From contig JAHBSG010000014.1 of NCBI GenBank assembly GCA_019639235.1, positions 40,566 through 104,565 of the forward strand: a DNA stretch of 64,000 nucleotides, in the 5' to 3' direction. Below, in pieces: positions 34,013 to 43,109 of this stretch. Numbering within the stretch: the stretch's first letter is position 1; each line of letters opens with the position of its first letter. A program made the translations under genes and the position numbers. Origin of the DNA: Acidobacteriota bacterium. Its GTDB lineage: Bacteria; Acidobacteriota; Blastocatellia; Pyrinomonadales; Pyrinomonadaceae. The notes beneath the pieces are model-generated. The model saw only the letters and a list, made by a program, of their open reading frames with translations. It searched no databases and had not been told where the DNA came from.

Positions 34013-34540
34013 ATGGGCTTTGTAGATAACGATTATAAGAAAGTTAAACCGATCAAGCAGGAACATAAGAACGCATGCTGGGCCGCATGTCTTGAATGGT
34101 GGCAGCGTGCAAATAAATTCGGAACCGTTTATTCGCAGTCGGCTTTAAGGAAAGAGAAGGACATCAAGGCGATGTACAGCAGCGACAGCACAACGGGTGA
34201 TGTACATAAGAAGAGCCACGCAGACTATGGCATTCTGGAGAAGCACGAGTTGCTTAGCCTTTACCGCCAGCCGCGGTTCGAGATGTTCGTTTATGAGGAG
34301 CCTGCGCTTCGTCCGGGCCTGATCCACGAAATTCTCGCGACACGCGGCCCGGTAATTGTCGGTTATTTCGACGCATTCTCGAACGGCAACCACGTCAACG
34401 TGATCTGCGGATACGACCTTGATATGCAGATGGTCGAGGTAATGGAACCTCGGAAGGGCAAGTTCGTCGAACGCGGTATTACTGAGTACACAAGCGGGCC
34501 GGAACCGCTGGTAATCGCTTACCGTAATCGCAGCATTTGA
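34013..34540 (+). CDS. Papain-like cysteine protease, C39-like fold
   Basis: 175 residues. The ATG at 34013 has GGGAGG eight bases upstream. The putative nucleophile is Cys 22 in KNACWAACLEWW, preceded by Gln 16 (the oxyanion-hole type residue of papain folds). His 127 in GNHVNVICGYD is the base, and the following VMEPRKG is where an Asn or Asp is usually found. This arrangement matches the papain-like/AvrRpt2 or Peptidase_C39_2 group. It has no signal peptide and no transporter neighbour, so it is not a bacteriocin C39 exporter domain. Terminators on both sides make it a single-gene unit. The substrate is unknown. Confidence 0.72.
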   Translation: MGFVDNDYKKVKPIKQEHKNACWAACLEWWQRANKFGTVYSQSALRKEKDIKAMYSSDSTTGDVHKKSHADYGILEKHELLSLYRQPRFEMFVYEEPALRPGLIHEILATRGPVIVGYFDAFSNGNHVNVICGYDLDMQMVEVMEPRKGKFVERGITEYTSGPEPLVIAYRNRSI

Positions 34541-34574
34541 CCCGACGGGTCGAAGGACCTGATAAATTAATGTT

Positions 34575-34608
34575 CGGCGAGCTCGATGGCGGGCTCGCCG
34601 ATTTTTTT
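34575..34608 (+). terminator. Rho-independent terminator after the cysteine protease gene
   Basis: CGGCGAGC (34575-34582) pairs with GCTCGCCG (34593-34600) around a 10-base loop, followed by ATTTTTTT. The convergent Rieske gene stops in the T tract. Confidence 0.9.
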
Positions 34609-34954
34609 ATACGTGGAGCTTGATCATTCCGTCCTCGATGGTGACGTCGTAGCGGTCGATCGAGCATTGCGGTTTGGTAAAGCACTCGCCACTGGTAACG
34701 TCGAACTTCCAGCCGTGGAATTCGCATTCGACCGTAGTGTCGCGGAGCTTTGAATCGGCAAGCGGATACCCCTTGTGCGGGCAGAAATTCTCGATGGCGA
34801 AGAAACGGCCGCCGACGTTAAAAAGAGCGACCTCGCTGCCGTCCTTTAGCTGAACGGTGGCTCCTCGGCCCGGCGGGACCGCTTCGGCACGGCCGACCGT
34901 GATCGTGCGCCCTTCGCGGGGCGGCTTTCGCTTGTTTTCCCTCGACTTTCCCAT
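34607..34954 (-). CDS. Rieske [2Fe-2S] ferredoxin
   Basis: 115 residues. The Rieske ligands are CPH in ENFCPHKGYPLADSKL and CEFH in VECEFHGWKFDVTSG. Soluble, with no membrane anchor, and of the NirD/biphenyl-dioxygenase ferredoxin type. The N-terminus is basic (MGKSRENKRKPPREGR) and about 15 residues longer than usual. No oxygenase or nitrite reductase gene lies nearby, so the redox partner is unknown. Confidence 0.88.
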   Translation of the reverse strand: MGKSRENKRKPPREGRTITVGRAEAVPPGRGATVQLKDGSEVALFNVGGRFFAIENFCPHKGYPLADSKLRDTTVECEFHGWKFDVTSGECFTKPQCSIDRYDVTIEDGMIKLHV

Positions 34955-35117
34955 TTCTCGAATTGCGGCAAGGTGTGAACTGCATCAAGCGCCCGCTCGC
35001 CGCCAAAAATATAGGATAACGCACCGGCCGCGGCTTCTCACGCCCGCGGGAGGCGAAAATTGTTTTCCTTGCTTTATAAGTCTATCTAAAACAAAATAAA
35101 GGAACGGAGCAATTGCG

Positions 35118-35579
35118 ATGACAGAAGCGACGAAGAACGAGCGCGTTAAATGCCGCGAGATAATGACGGCAAACGTCACAACCGCGACTCGCGAAATGAC
35201 GCTCCGCGACGTGGCCCGCCTGCTTCGCGAAGGCGATATGGGCTCGGTGCCGGTTGTTGAGGACGGCCGCCTGGTTGGGATCGTAACGGACCGCGACATC
35301 GTCGTCCGGGCGATCGCCGAGGGAAAAGGGCCGGAAACACCGGTCGCCGAGGCGATGACCACCGAGATATTTTCCGTCCGCCCGGACGACTTTGCCTTTG
35401 AGGCCGTGAGGCTGATGGGCGACAGGCAGGTTCGCCGTATTCCGGTCGTCGAGGCCGATGGGTCGCTCGCCGGCATCATCTCGATGGCCGACGTCGCGCT
35501 CGAGATGGAAGATGAACGCGAGATCGCCGAGACACTCGAAGAGATCTCAAGCGGCACGGCATTCTGGAGTAAGAAGTAG
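35118..35579 (+). CDS. CBS-domain pair protein
   Basis: 153 residues with two CBS domains (about 10-65 and 75-130): MTANVTTATREMTLRDVA with VPVVEDGRLVGIVTDRDIV, and MTTEIFSVRPDDFAFEA with IPVVEADGSLAGIISMADVA. Such stand-alone pairs bind adenine nucleotides and act as energy or stress sensors. It is the first gene of a compact unit with hsp20, a TonB-C protein and lon; the hsp20 gene starts 13 bases after the stop. Confidence 0.9.
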   Translation: MTEATKNERVKCREIMTANVTTATREMTLRDVARLLREGDMGSVPVVEDGRLVGIVTDRDIVVRAIAEGKGPETPVAEAMTTEIFSVRPDDFAFEAVRLMGDRQVRRIPVVEADGSLAGIISMADVALEMEDEREIAETLEEISSGTAFWSKK

Positions 35580-35592
35580 GTTTTCGCCGCAT

Positions 35593-35958
35593 ATGGCAAA
35601 AGCATTCAATCGTCATTTTCAGCTTTTGAGCTCGTCAAAGGGGGCGAAGCCCTCGGGGCGTTTGTGGTTTCCGGCGGCGGATGTTTACCAGGTGCCTGAA
35701 GGCTGGGTCGTCAAGGTCGAGCTTGCCGGGGTTGCAGCCGAGGATGTCGAGATAGAGGTCGAGGGCAACGTGCTTTACATCACCGGCTGCCGCAAGGACC
35801 GCTCATGTGCCGCCGGTGCCTCGTATCACCAGATGGAGATCACATACAGCCGGTTCGAAAAGACGCTCAAATTCCCGTCGCCGATCGAGGGCGTCCAGCT
35901 TGACCATATGTTCGATAATGGTTTGCTGATCATCAGGCTGAGGTCGAAAGAACGATGA
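35593..35958 (+). CDS. Hsp20-family small heat shock protein
   Basis: 121 residues. The ATG at 35593 gives MAKAFNRHFQLL; longer readings overlap the CBS gene without support. The alpha-crystallin domain has ADVYQVPEGWVVKVELAGVA, DVEIEVEGNVLYITGCRK and the C-terminal YSRFEKTLKFPSPIEG. There is no obvious IxI tail. It holds unfolding proteins. Its stop overlaps the next start by four bases (ATGA). The neighbour Lon completes a stress theme. Confidence 0.9.
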   Translation: MAKAFNRHFQLLSSSKGAKPSGRLWFPAADVYQVPEGWVVKVELAGVAAEDVEIEVEGNVLYITGCRKDRSCAAGASYHQMEITYSRFEKTLKFPSPIEGVQLDHMFDNGLLIIRLRSKER

Positions 35959-36668
35959 GATATTTACTTACGCTCTTCATTGTAATTTCGGCGGCGATGC
36001 TCGCTTCGGCCCAAGGTAATCTGGAGCCGGTCTTTCGTAAAGCACCGGAGAAATACCCGCTGGCTGCGGCAGCGGCAAGGGCCGAAGGCGAAGTGATCGT
36101 GGCGATAGAGATCGGTCCGGAGGGTAATGTAACTTCAGCAAAGGTAATTTCCGGGCATCCGTTGTTGAGGGCCATCTCTGCCCAAGCGGCAAGAGAATGG
36201 CGTTTCGTTCCTGTTACTGGTTCCGACCTCAGATCCTTAGTTATTCAATTCAGGTTCGTAGACAAGGGCTGGGTGCTTATTGACGAAGGCTTCATCGCGA
36301 TGGAAACAAGAACCGAATCTTCGTTCGAAGGTTCAAATGTGGTGAAAGTTTCGGCTGGATTATATGTTCCCAAAACACTCTTGCTGCCGCGGAAAGATGG
36401 TGTGATTGAAGACCGGTATTGCGAAGTTCACAACAGGTTGATGGAAGTAGAGCTGCAGGCCGTATCTTACGGGTTGATCGCTCGTGTCTCAGACGAGGAC
36501 GATTACTTTGAACGATACGACCGAGCCGAGGAAACACTTTTCCCGAACGCCAATCTCGATTCGAACCGTGGATGTGTAGACAACGGCATTGAAAATGAAG
36601 AAACATATTTCTGTTCCATCTGCAGGGCAGAACGCGAGAAGTGGCTGGAACAAAACCGAAGGAAATAA
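35955..36668 (+). CDS. Secreted TonB C-terminal domain protein between hsp20 and lon
   Basis: 237 residues. A signal peptide (MRYLLTLFIVISAAMLASAQ) takes it out of the cytoplasm. Residues about 25-95 are a TonB-C-like domain (EKYPLAAAAARAEGEVIVAI, GNVTSAKVISGHPLL, AQAAREWRFVPV). The remaining 140 residues are not recognised and contain cysteines at YCEVHNRL, GCVDN and YFCSICRAERE. No proline-rich linker or TM anchor as in true TonB is present, so it is probably not an energy transducer. Start and stop both overlap neighbours (ATGA, TAATG), so translation is coupled to hsp20 and lon. Confidence 0.82.
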   Translation: MRYLLTLFIVISAAMLASAQGNLEPVFRKAPEKYPLAAAAARAEGEVIVAIEIGPEGNVTSAKVISGHPLLRAISAQAAREWRFVPVTGSDLRSLVIQFRFVDKGWVLIDEGFIAMETRTESSFEGSNVVKVSAGLYVPKTLLLPRKDGVIEDRYCEVHNRLMEVELQAVSYGLIARVSDEDDYFERYDRAEETLFPNANLDSNRGCVDNGIENEETYFCSICRAEREKWLEQNRRK

Positions 36669-39133
36669 TGGCAGATGAAACACCCGAAAATCCGACGATA
36701 GTAACCGAGGTAGCGATACCGCAGGTCTCTGAGATGGCGATATTGCCGCTTCAGAACACGACCCTTTTTCCCGATACGGTCGTGCCGCTGGCGGTCGGCC
36801 GCGAGCGCTCGATGCGGGCGGTCGAATCAGCACTCGCGACCGAGGAAAAACTGCTCGGCTGCATCACGACTAAGACGGACGGGGTTTCCGGCGACGAGGC
36901 GAAGTTTGACGACATTTACACCATCGGCACCATCGTCAGCATCAAGCGGATGATGCGTAATGAGGGCGTGATGCAGCTCATCGTACAGGGGCTTGAGCGT
37001 TTCCGCGTTGTCGAGTGGCTTGAAGAGCAGCCGTATCTCAAGGCCCGTGTTGAAAAGCTGCCGGAGCTTTCGCGCGTTGATGAAGAAGAGATCGAGGCAC
37101 TCAAGCGGAATATTCACGGTTTGATCCAGGAAGCTCTCGCGATGCTTCCGCAGGTGCCGCCTGAGATACGGATGGCCGTAATGACGCAGCAGGATCCGGT
37201 TCAGCTTGCGTATTTCATGGCATCGGTGCTCGACCTCGGAACCGAGACCGAGCAGAAGATGCTCGAATGCGACACGGTCGATTCGCTTCTGACGCTGACG
37301 CACGCAGCACTCGCCCGCGAGGTCGAGATCATGCAGATCCGAACCAAGATCGCCACCGAGGCACAGGGCGAAATGGACAAGGCGCAGCGTGACTACGTGC
37401 TTCGCCAGCAGCTCAAGGCGATCAAGAAGGAACTCGGTGAGGACGAGGACAACGGCGAAAAAGCCGAAGCAGCGCAGCTCCGCGAGCGGCTTGAGACGGC
37501 CGATATCCCCGACGACGTCCGCAAAGAGGCCGAGCGGGAGCTCAAGCGGATGGAGGCCCTGCCGCAATCGGCGCCGGACTACCACGTTATCCGCACTTAT
37601 CTCGAATATGTGCTTGAGCTTCCGTGGCGAAAATCGAGCGAGGAAAAGCTTGACCTGAATGAAGCCCGCCGCATTTTGGACGAAGACCATTACGGGCTTG
37701 AGGACGTAAAGGAACGCATTCTCGAATCGCTCGCCGTCGTGAAGCTTCGGCCGGATTCAAAGAGCCCGATATTGCTTTTCGTCGGCCCTCCGGGCGTCGG
37801 TAAGACCTCGCTCGGGCGGTCGATCGCCCGCTCGCTTGGCCGCGAATTTGAGCGGATGTCGCTCGGCGGAATGCGGGACGAGGCCGAACTCCGCGGCCAT
37901 CGAAGGACGTATATCGGCGCAATGCCGGGACGCATCATCCAGGCCCTTCGCCGCGTCGGCGTAAACAATCCGCTGATGATGCTCGATGAGATCGATAAGC
38001 TCGGCAACGACTATCGCGGCGACCCTTCGGCCGCCCTGCTTGAGATACTCGACCCGGCGCAGAACAATACGTTTCGCGATAACTATCTCGACCTGCCGTT
38101 CGATCTTTCAAAGGTCTTCTTCATCGCAACGGCGAATTCGCTCGGGCCGATCCCGATGCCGCTCCGCGACCGAATGGAGATAATCCAGATCGCCGGATAC
38201 AGCGACCGCGAAAAGCTGAACATTGCAAAGCAGTATCTGGTGCCGCGGCAGGTGCGGGAGAACGGACTTGCCGACGGGCAATTCGAGATAACCGACGCTG
38301 CGATCAATCTGCTGACCTCTCGCTACACCCGCGAGGCCGGAGTTCGCCAGCTTGAACGTGCGATCGGCAATCTAGCCCGCAAGGTGGCGCTCAAAGTGGC
38401 GGTCGGCTCAACTGAGAAAGTGACGATCGATGCGGGCGACCTCCGCGAATACATCGGCGCACCGCGGTTCCATCCCGAATCCGCAAGGGCAGAGATGCCG
38501 GCGGGCGTCGCGACCGGAATGGCATGGACCGAAATGGGCGGCGAGGTGCTCTTCATCGAGGCGACGGCACTGCCGGGCGGCAGCGGCTTGACCCTGACCG
38601 GGCAGCTCGGCGATGTGATGAAGGAATCTGCACAGGCGGCACGCAGCTACCTTTGGTCGCACGCGGCGGAGTTCGGCATCGAGCCCGAAGCGATCAAACA
38701 GAACGGAGTTCACCTCCACGTTCCGGCCGGGGCGATCCCGAAGGACGGCCCGAGTGCGGGCGTAACGATGGCATCGGCGCTTGCTTCGCTTTACAGCGGC
38801 CGCAAGGTGCGGTCGGATACGGCTATGACCGGTGAGATCACGCTCTCGGGGTTGGTCTTTCCCGTCGGCGGGATCAAGGAGAAGGTTCTGGCCGCTCATC
38901 GTGCGGGCATTCGAAGGATAATCCTGCCCGAGCAGAATGAGGCCGATGTTGACGAGATCCCGGAAGACGTACGCAAGGAGTTGGAGATCATCACGGCAAA
39001 GCGGGTGAGCGATGTGCTGAACGCGGCGCTTGAACCCTCCGGCTCGGCCGATACGCCGCCGCCTGGCTTTATGTTGCCAAAGCAAGAGGGCGGCGAACAG
39101 CCCGCGGACCGGCTTATCGCAAAAGAGAGCTAA
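36668..39133 (+). CDS. lon: ATP-dependent protease Lon
   Basis: 821 residues; cytoplasmic AAA+ serine protease for damaged and regulatory proteins. N-domain about 23-225 ([20 protein letters not shown]), then AAA+ with Walker A GPPGVGKT (373-380) and Walker [10 protein letters not shown]. The protease domain has the catalytic Ser 696 in KDGPSAGVT and Lys 739 in [14 protein letters not shown]. The ATG overlaps the stop of the preceding gene by one base; AAGGAA is four bases upstream. Last gene of the CBS-hsp20-TonB-C-lon unit; co-expression under heat or folding stress is likely. Confidence 0.97.
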   Translation: MADETPENPTIVTEVAIPQVSEMAILPLQNTTLFPDTVVPLAVGRERSMRAVESALATEEKLLGCITTKTDGVSGDEAKFDDIYTIGTIVSIKRMMRNEGVMQLIVQGLERFRVVEWLEEQPYLKARVEKLPELSRVDEEEIEALKRNIHGLIQEALAMLPQVPPEIRMAVMTQQDPVQLAYFMASVLDLGTETEQKMLECDTVDSLLTLTHAALAREVEIMQIRTKIATEAQGEMDKAQRDYVLRQQLKAIKKELGEDEDNGEKAEAAQLRERLETADIPDDVRKEAERELKRMEALPQSAPDYHVIRTYLEYVLELPWRKSSEEKLDLNEARRILDEDHYGLEDVKERILESLAVVKLRPDSKSPILLFVGPPGVGKTSLGRSIARSLGREFERMSLGGMRDEAELRGHRRTYIGAMPGRIIQALRRVGVNNPLMMLDEIDKLGNDYRGDPSAALLEILDPAQNNTFRDNYLDLPFDLSKVFFIATANSLGPIPMPLRDRMEIIQIAGYSDREKLNIAKQYLVPRQVRENGLADGQFEITDAAINLLTSRYTREAGVRQLERAIGNLARKVALKVAVGSTEKVTIDAGDLREYIGAPRFHPESARAEMPAGVATGMAWTEMGGEVLFIEATALPGGSGLTLTGQLGDVMKESAQAARSYLWSHAAEFGIEPEAIKQNGVHLHVPAGAIPKDGPSAGVTMASALASLYSGRKVRSDTAMTGEITLSGLVFPVGGIKEKVLAAHRAGIRRIILPEQNEADVDEIPEDVRKELEIITAKRVSDVLNAALEPSGSADTPPPGFMLPKQEGGEQPADRLIAKES

Positions 39134-39139
39134 AGGCTT

Positions 39140-39568
39140 TTAACATATTGTCGAACTTTTTCGCGACTTTGCGACCGAGCCCTTGATCAGGCGTTCGAGC
39201 ACTTTCATGTCCACATCGGCCAGCTTGTTGACGTAAAGGCACGAAACGCCGTTCTTGTATTTGCCGAGCTTGGCGAGCAGTTCTTCCTCGCCGGGTGCTC
39301 CGCAAAGCACATAAAGCGAAAGGTTCTGCTTCCGCGGGCTGAATGCCGCGACCGGCCAATCGAGTTCGCGGCCCGAGGCATATTTCAGCATGCGGCTCCC
39401 GAAGCCGATGATCGAAGGGCCCCACATCTTCGGCTCTTCCTTCGTGATCCGCTTAAATATCTCAAGCAGGCGAAAGGCATCCTGCCGCCGCGTTTCATTC
39501 TCGACCGAATTGATGAAATCCTCGACGCTCGCGTCGGTCTCGCGTGTTTTCAGTTCCGCTTTAGCCAT
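39140..39568 (-). CDS. DUF1801 (YdhG-like) protein
   Basis: 142 residues. The family core is visible: DAFRLLEIFKRIT, MWGPSIIGFGSRMLKY, WPVAAFSPRKQNLSLYVL, LLAKLGKYKNGVSCLYVNKL. DUF1801 proteins are small soluble proteins of unknown function. It lies 9 bases after the nuclease gene on the same strand and converges with lon (6 bases apart). Confidence 0.88.
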   Translation of the reverse strand: MAKAELKTRETDASVEDFINSVENETRRQDAFRLLEIFKRITKEEPKMWGPSIIGFGSRMLKYASGRELDWPVAAFSPRKQNLSLYVLCGAPGEEELLAKLGKYKNGVSCLYVNKLADVDMKVLERLIKGSVAKSRKSSTIC

Positions 39569-39577
39569 CGTTTCACC

Positions 39578-41071
39578 TCAAAGCTCGCTCATTCTAATTT
39601 GTATGTAATCCTTTACCGCCGCCGTCGCCCTGCAATCGTCCTCATTGTATATCAAGATCCGCTCGAGCAAAGCGGCATCGCCGGTCTCAACGAACTCGTT
39701 ATACCAATTAATGGATAGCGCTCCCGAGGGCGAGTCGTCGCGCCAGCGGAAGCCGATAAAGCCGGCGATCGATTTTATTCCATAACTGCCGAGCGGCCAA
39801 TCGGTTTTCTTCGCCACGACATCGGTGTAAAGGTCGATCGCGTTCGCGTGGGCAAAGACCGCCTCGATGTCAGCGGCCGTGGCGACTCCCGGATACTTCG
39901 CCCGGAGTCGGCGGTAGGCGGTCTTTTCATAGGGCGAATAGAAATAGAGAGCCATCCGCTCCGGGTCAAAACTGCGAATGAACTGAAGAGCGGCGGCAAA
40001 TGCGCTTTCCTCGTCCGCGGGCTCGGTGCCCGAGGCGAGGAAATGGACGAAGCGCTCTTCGCCGCCCTCGCGGACCCAGAAGCCATGCAGATAAACGAGG
40101 TCGCGGGTCGGGTCGGATTCGATATCAAAGAAAAGCTCGGTCTCGACCTCAGGAAAATCGAACCGCTCACGCATCACGGGTTCGCCACCTGTGCGGAGCA
40201 GCTCAGCCCGGCGAAAGAGCTTCGCGATGCCCGAGGTGCCGATGCCCGGCAGCCGCGACTTGTCTTCGCGTTTGTAAGCGATCAACTCATCGGGGCCGCG
40301 GGCGAGTAGGTCGGGAATGCTCGCGATACCGAGCTCGTCGCGGAGCGTATCGCGGTCGCGGCGGCCGACGGAGAAAACAAGCGTCAGGTCCTCGGCTTGC
40401 TCGCACCATTTCCGGCACGAACGCTGCCAGGGGCAATTTCGGCAGGCGGGCGAAATGGCGGGGTCGTTACGGTCCGTGCCCTCGATCAGGCGGCGAACGC
40501 TTTCAGCCGAGGCAAAGAAGAGCTCGCGGACCGTTCTGCCCTCTGAGTCATACTCGGCGTCGAGCTCGACCGTGACCCGTTCGCCGGTCGTATCGATCAG
40601 CACGCCGCGGCGGCCGCTGCCGATGTCGAGCCGGCAGATGACCTCGGCATAAAGCGCAAGCTGAACGGCCCACTCCTTTTTGACGCGCTCGCGACCCGGC
40701 GACGTGGCCGAACCCGACTTGATGTCGTGCGCGATATAGCCTTCCTCCGCGTCCAAAACAAGGAGGTCAGGGATGCCAAGGTATTCCCCGGCCGCGATCA
40801 CGCCCTGATAAATCACGGGCTCGCGGCGGGCGATCGCATCGGCCGTCGCAGCTAGCCGCTCCTCCTCGGTGCCGAGGCTGAGGTCGAGAAACTCAAGGCC
40901 CTCAAGCACGCTCTCCTCATGGCGGAGCCCGCGTTCCCAGAGCATCCGCATGAACTCATCGCCCGCATCGGCCATTTCCTCCCGCGGTCCGTGAGCATCG
41001 CGCCAAGGGCGGTGCGGGCACTGGAAGTGGTCGTAGAGAAGTGAAGGCGTTATCTTCATTGGGCGGTTCAC
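39578..41071 (-). CDS. TM0106-family RecB-like nuclease with RNase H-like C-domain
   Basis: 497 residues. The N-half has RecB/Cas4-type nuclease motifs: YQGVIAAGEYLGIPDLLV and AHDIKSGSAT (the Asp...Asp-x-Lys catalytic pair). Cysteines CPHRPW near the start and CRNCPWQRSCRKWC at about 212-225 probably bind an iron-sulfur cluster, as in AddB/Cas4. A helix-hairpin-helix-like segment (LPGIGTSGIAKLFRRA) follows. The C-half is an RNase H-like fold with Asp/Glu motifs (ETELFFDIESDP, YNEDDCRATAAVKDY), typical of the family (also related to YprB). The role is DNA processing of unknown kind. It lies just upstream of tRNA-Asn and the island, pointing away. Confidence 0.88.
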   Translation of the reverse strand: MNRPMKITPSLLYDHFQCPHRPWRDAHGPREEMADAGDEFMRMLWERGLRHEESVLEGLEFLDLSLGTEEERLAATADAIARREPVIYQGVIAAGEYLGIPDLLVLDAEEGYIAHDIKSGSATSPGRERVKKEWAVQLALYAEVICRLDIGSGRRGVLIDTTGERVTVELDAEYDSEGRTVRELFFASAESVRRLIEGTDRNDPAISPACRNCPWQRSCRKWCEQAEDLTLVFSVGRRDRDTLRDELGIASIPDLLARGPDELIAYKREDKSRLPGIGTSGIAKLFRRAELLRTGGEPVMRERFDFPEVETELFFDIESDPTRDLVYLHGFWVREGGEERFVHFLASGTEPADEESAFAAALQFIRSFDPERMALYFYSPYEKTAYRRLRAKYPGVATAADIEAVFAHANAIDLYTDVVAKKTDWPLGSYGIKSIAGFIGFRWRDDSPSGALSINWYNEFVETGDAALLERILIYNEDDCRATAAVKDYIQIRMSEL

Positions 41072-41156
41072 GGGCGCGCTGCCCGGCGGCTTCGGGCTTG
41101 CGTAGAAAAGATTCTAACGGCATTACGGCCCGAAGCCGAAGCCCTTGCAGACGCGC

Positions 41157-41185
41157 TTGACAAGGATTTTCTAAATTCCTATCCT
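41157..41185 (+). promoter_or_regulatory. Promoter of tRNA-Asn
   Basis: TTGACA (41157-41162), 17 bases, TATCCT (41180-41185; 4/6 match). The tRNA begins 27 bases past the -10, a normal leader. Confidence 0.65.
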
Positions 41186-41211
41186 CTAAGTTCGCTCCTC
41201 GTGGGCGCTAT

Positions 41212-41286
<75 letters not shown>

Positions 41287-41297
41287 AATTTTAACGC

Positions 41298-41330
41298 AAA
41301 AGAACGGGTCTTAGTGCCCGTTCTTTTTTT
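41298..41330 (+). terminator. Terminator after tRNA-Asn
   Basis: AAAAGAACGGG (41298-41308) pairs perfectly with CCCGTTCTTTT (41317-41327), followed by more T. The loop is 8 bases. Confidence 0.9.
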
Positions 41331-41691
41331 GTTCGGAAGATGCCCTGGCGAATGCGGAATGCCCGTGTCAGAGGCCCGACCGTAAGGGAGGGCTCGCTCC
41401 AAATTCGGAATTCGGAATCGCCGTTTTGAGTCCCGGCTTCAGCCGGCCGCAAATGCGCAGGCCCGCACGTAAGTAAGGGCGGATCATCCAACCGAGCGAG
41501 CGTTCGTCCGGCCGTTGACTCACACGATCAAATGATAAAGCCCACCCTCAACCCCCAACCGAATTTCTCTTGCCATCTCATACTCCCAAGGCCTAAAATT
41601 GCAAAACGAACAGAGAAGAATCGCAAAATCGCAAGCCTGGCTCCGTTTCTTCCGGTCTCTTAACACGAATTAGTTGCACAATCAGCTCTAC
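41331..41691. other. Noncoding region between tRNA-Asn and the kinase island
   Basis: No convincing gene. It contains short repetitive text (ATTCGGAATTCGGAATCG) and a perfect palindrome CCGGCTTCAGCCGG at 41433-41446. A near copy, CCGGCTAAAGCCGG, lies on the far side of the island at 46426-46439. From about 41520 on, base composition becomes A/T-rich. This looks like degenerate dispersed repeats or insertion scar. Confidence 0.5.
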
Positions 41692-42951
41692 CTACTTTCG
41701 CCACGAGTAGGGAAGGTCGGCCCGGAAGGCCATTCCATCTTCGCACAGACACCAAAGGTGAGTACCGTCCGAGCTAAATTCAAGACAGTTCACCCGGCTT
41801 TCGACGGAGTGTCGTAGTAACAACGAAAAGTCAGACTCCTTCAAAAATGAAATGCTTGCAGAGATAAGATCTGGTGGCATCGGAATCGATCGATCTCGCC
41901 GAATAGTCCCCTCCTCATCTACCTTTTGCGAGTATGGATAAAAATACTCGTACATCGTCATACCGTCTGAATGGCACTTTGCCTCCGAAACAGCTAGGAA
42001 ACGAAACCTTGGATTACACCTAACTTGACCGGCTGGGATACGTGGACTGAACGACGAGATTTCCCTGGTTACAGGATTGACTGTCGTCCTTGTTAGATTG
42101 CCCTGTCCACGGCGCTCGGAACTCGTTCGTGCCTCATAGAAGACCGAACCGCCATCTGCGCTCCACGATAAGCCACCAGGCGACCAGATCTGTTTTGAGT
42201 CGATCATTATCCACCCTTCAAGTGACTCAAGGGAAACGACCAAAATCCGCCCATCTAGGTCTTCTCCCTCGAATTGATTAATGTCGAGAAGGATATGTTG
42301 AGAATCTGGCGAAAATACACCTATCGACTGTCCTAAGTACACTTGTGCTCCCGGCAAGACATCCGGTGCGTTGTGCTCCCCTGTTTTGCTTCGCGTCTTG
42401 CCGTCCCGATGCAAGAGGTCAGCTAACTCAAGAGAGCACAACTTCGTCGCACCCCACAAGTCTTCTTCCGACGATGACCAGGTGCATTCCCAGAGAACCA
42501 AAAACTCCTTTCCCGCGCCCACGAGATATTTCCCGTCGGGCGACCACTGAATACTACCCACTTCTACATTGCCAAGTGCGAAGACCTGTTTACGAGAACG
42601 GATGTCGTACACCTCAACGACCGAAGGCTTGTCAATATCATCAGGTCCGGACAATGCCGCAAGAAAGTTACCACAATGGGACCACGCGATGAAGAAAGTA
42701 TCAGGACGACCGATATAGAACCGGTCAGAAGGATTAACGAACGGTACAAGCTCGCATAATTGACCCGAACCATAAGATCCTTTCGCGAAAAGACCCTTGG
42801 ATGAGATTTGAAAATAATCACCGCCATCTTCGAACAGTTGCTTGGACGTCCAAATGACCCTATCCAACGACGTGAGTCCTCGTGAGACTAGAGACTCGGA
42901 CCGTTTAGAGAGCCCAGAATAAGTTTTTCGAAGGAGTTGCTCGTCTGACAT
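41692..42951 (-). CDS. WD40-like beta-propeller protein of the kinase island
   Basis: 419 residues without signal peptide. Blade-like repeats are visible: FIAWSHCGNFLAALSG, VEVYDIRSRKQVFALG, SIQWSPDGKYLVGAG, GVFSPDSQHILLDI, LSWSADGGSVFYEA, CLEFSSDGTHLWCL. The x-W-S-x-D/C-G pattern is WD40-like. The N-terminal 60 residues are helical (LLRKTYSGLSKRSESLVSRG). GC is about 48% in the line I counted, below the genome. It is 158 bases after the LRR gene on the same strand and is probably a protein-binding partner of the kinase locus, by inference. Ribosome-binding site is weak. Confidence 0.78.
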   Translation of the reverse strand: MSDEQLLRKTYSGLSKRSESLVSRGLTSLDRVIWTSKQLFEDGGDYFQISSKGLFAKGSYGSGQLCELVPFVNPSDRFYIGRPDTFFIAWSHCGNFLAALSGPDDIDKPSVVEVYDIRSRKQVFALGNVEVGSIQWSPDGKYLVGAGKEFLVLWECTWSSSEEDLWGATKLCSLELADLLHRDGKTRSKTGEHNAPDVLPGAQVYLGQSIGVFSPDSQHILLDINQFEGEDLDGRILVVSLESLEGWIMIDSKQIWSPGGLSWSADGGSVFYEARTSSERRGQGNLTRTTVNPVTREISSFSPRIPAGQVRCNPRFRFLAVSEAKCHSDGMTMYEYFYPYSQKVDEEGTIRRDRSIPMPPDLISASISFLKESDFSLLLRHSVESRVNCLEFSSDGTHLWCLCEDGMAFRADLPYSWRK

Positions 42952-43109
42952 TTCTACTTCAATAGCTTTCGAGCGATTCCTGCATCGATCTCGTCAGCCA
43001 TTTTCCCTCTAAACCGCATACCGTAACGGCCTGGAAAGCTAAGCAAACTGCTTCACTGAAGCCGGATTGGAGTTTCACCCTAATTTGTGACGCGTTTGCT
43101 CTACCAAAT

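Noticed and set aside
39578..41071. Cas4 nuclease
   Set aside because: It shares RecB-type and Cys motifs, but the RNase H-like C-half identifies the TM0106/YprB-like family; no CRISPR genes are near.
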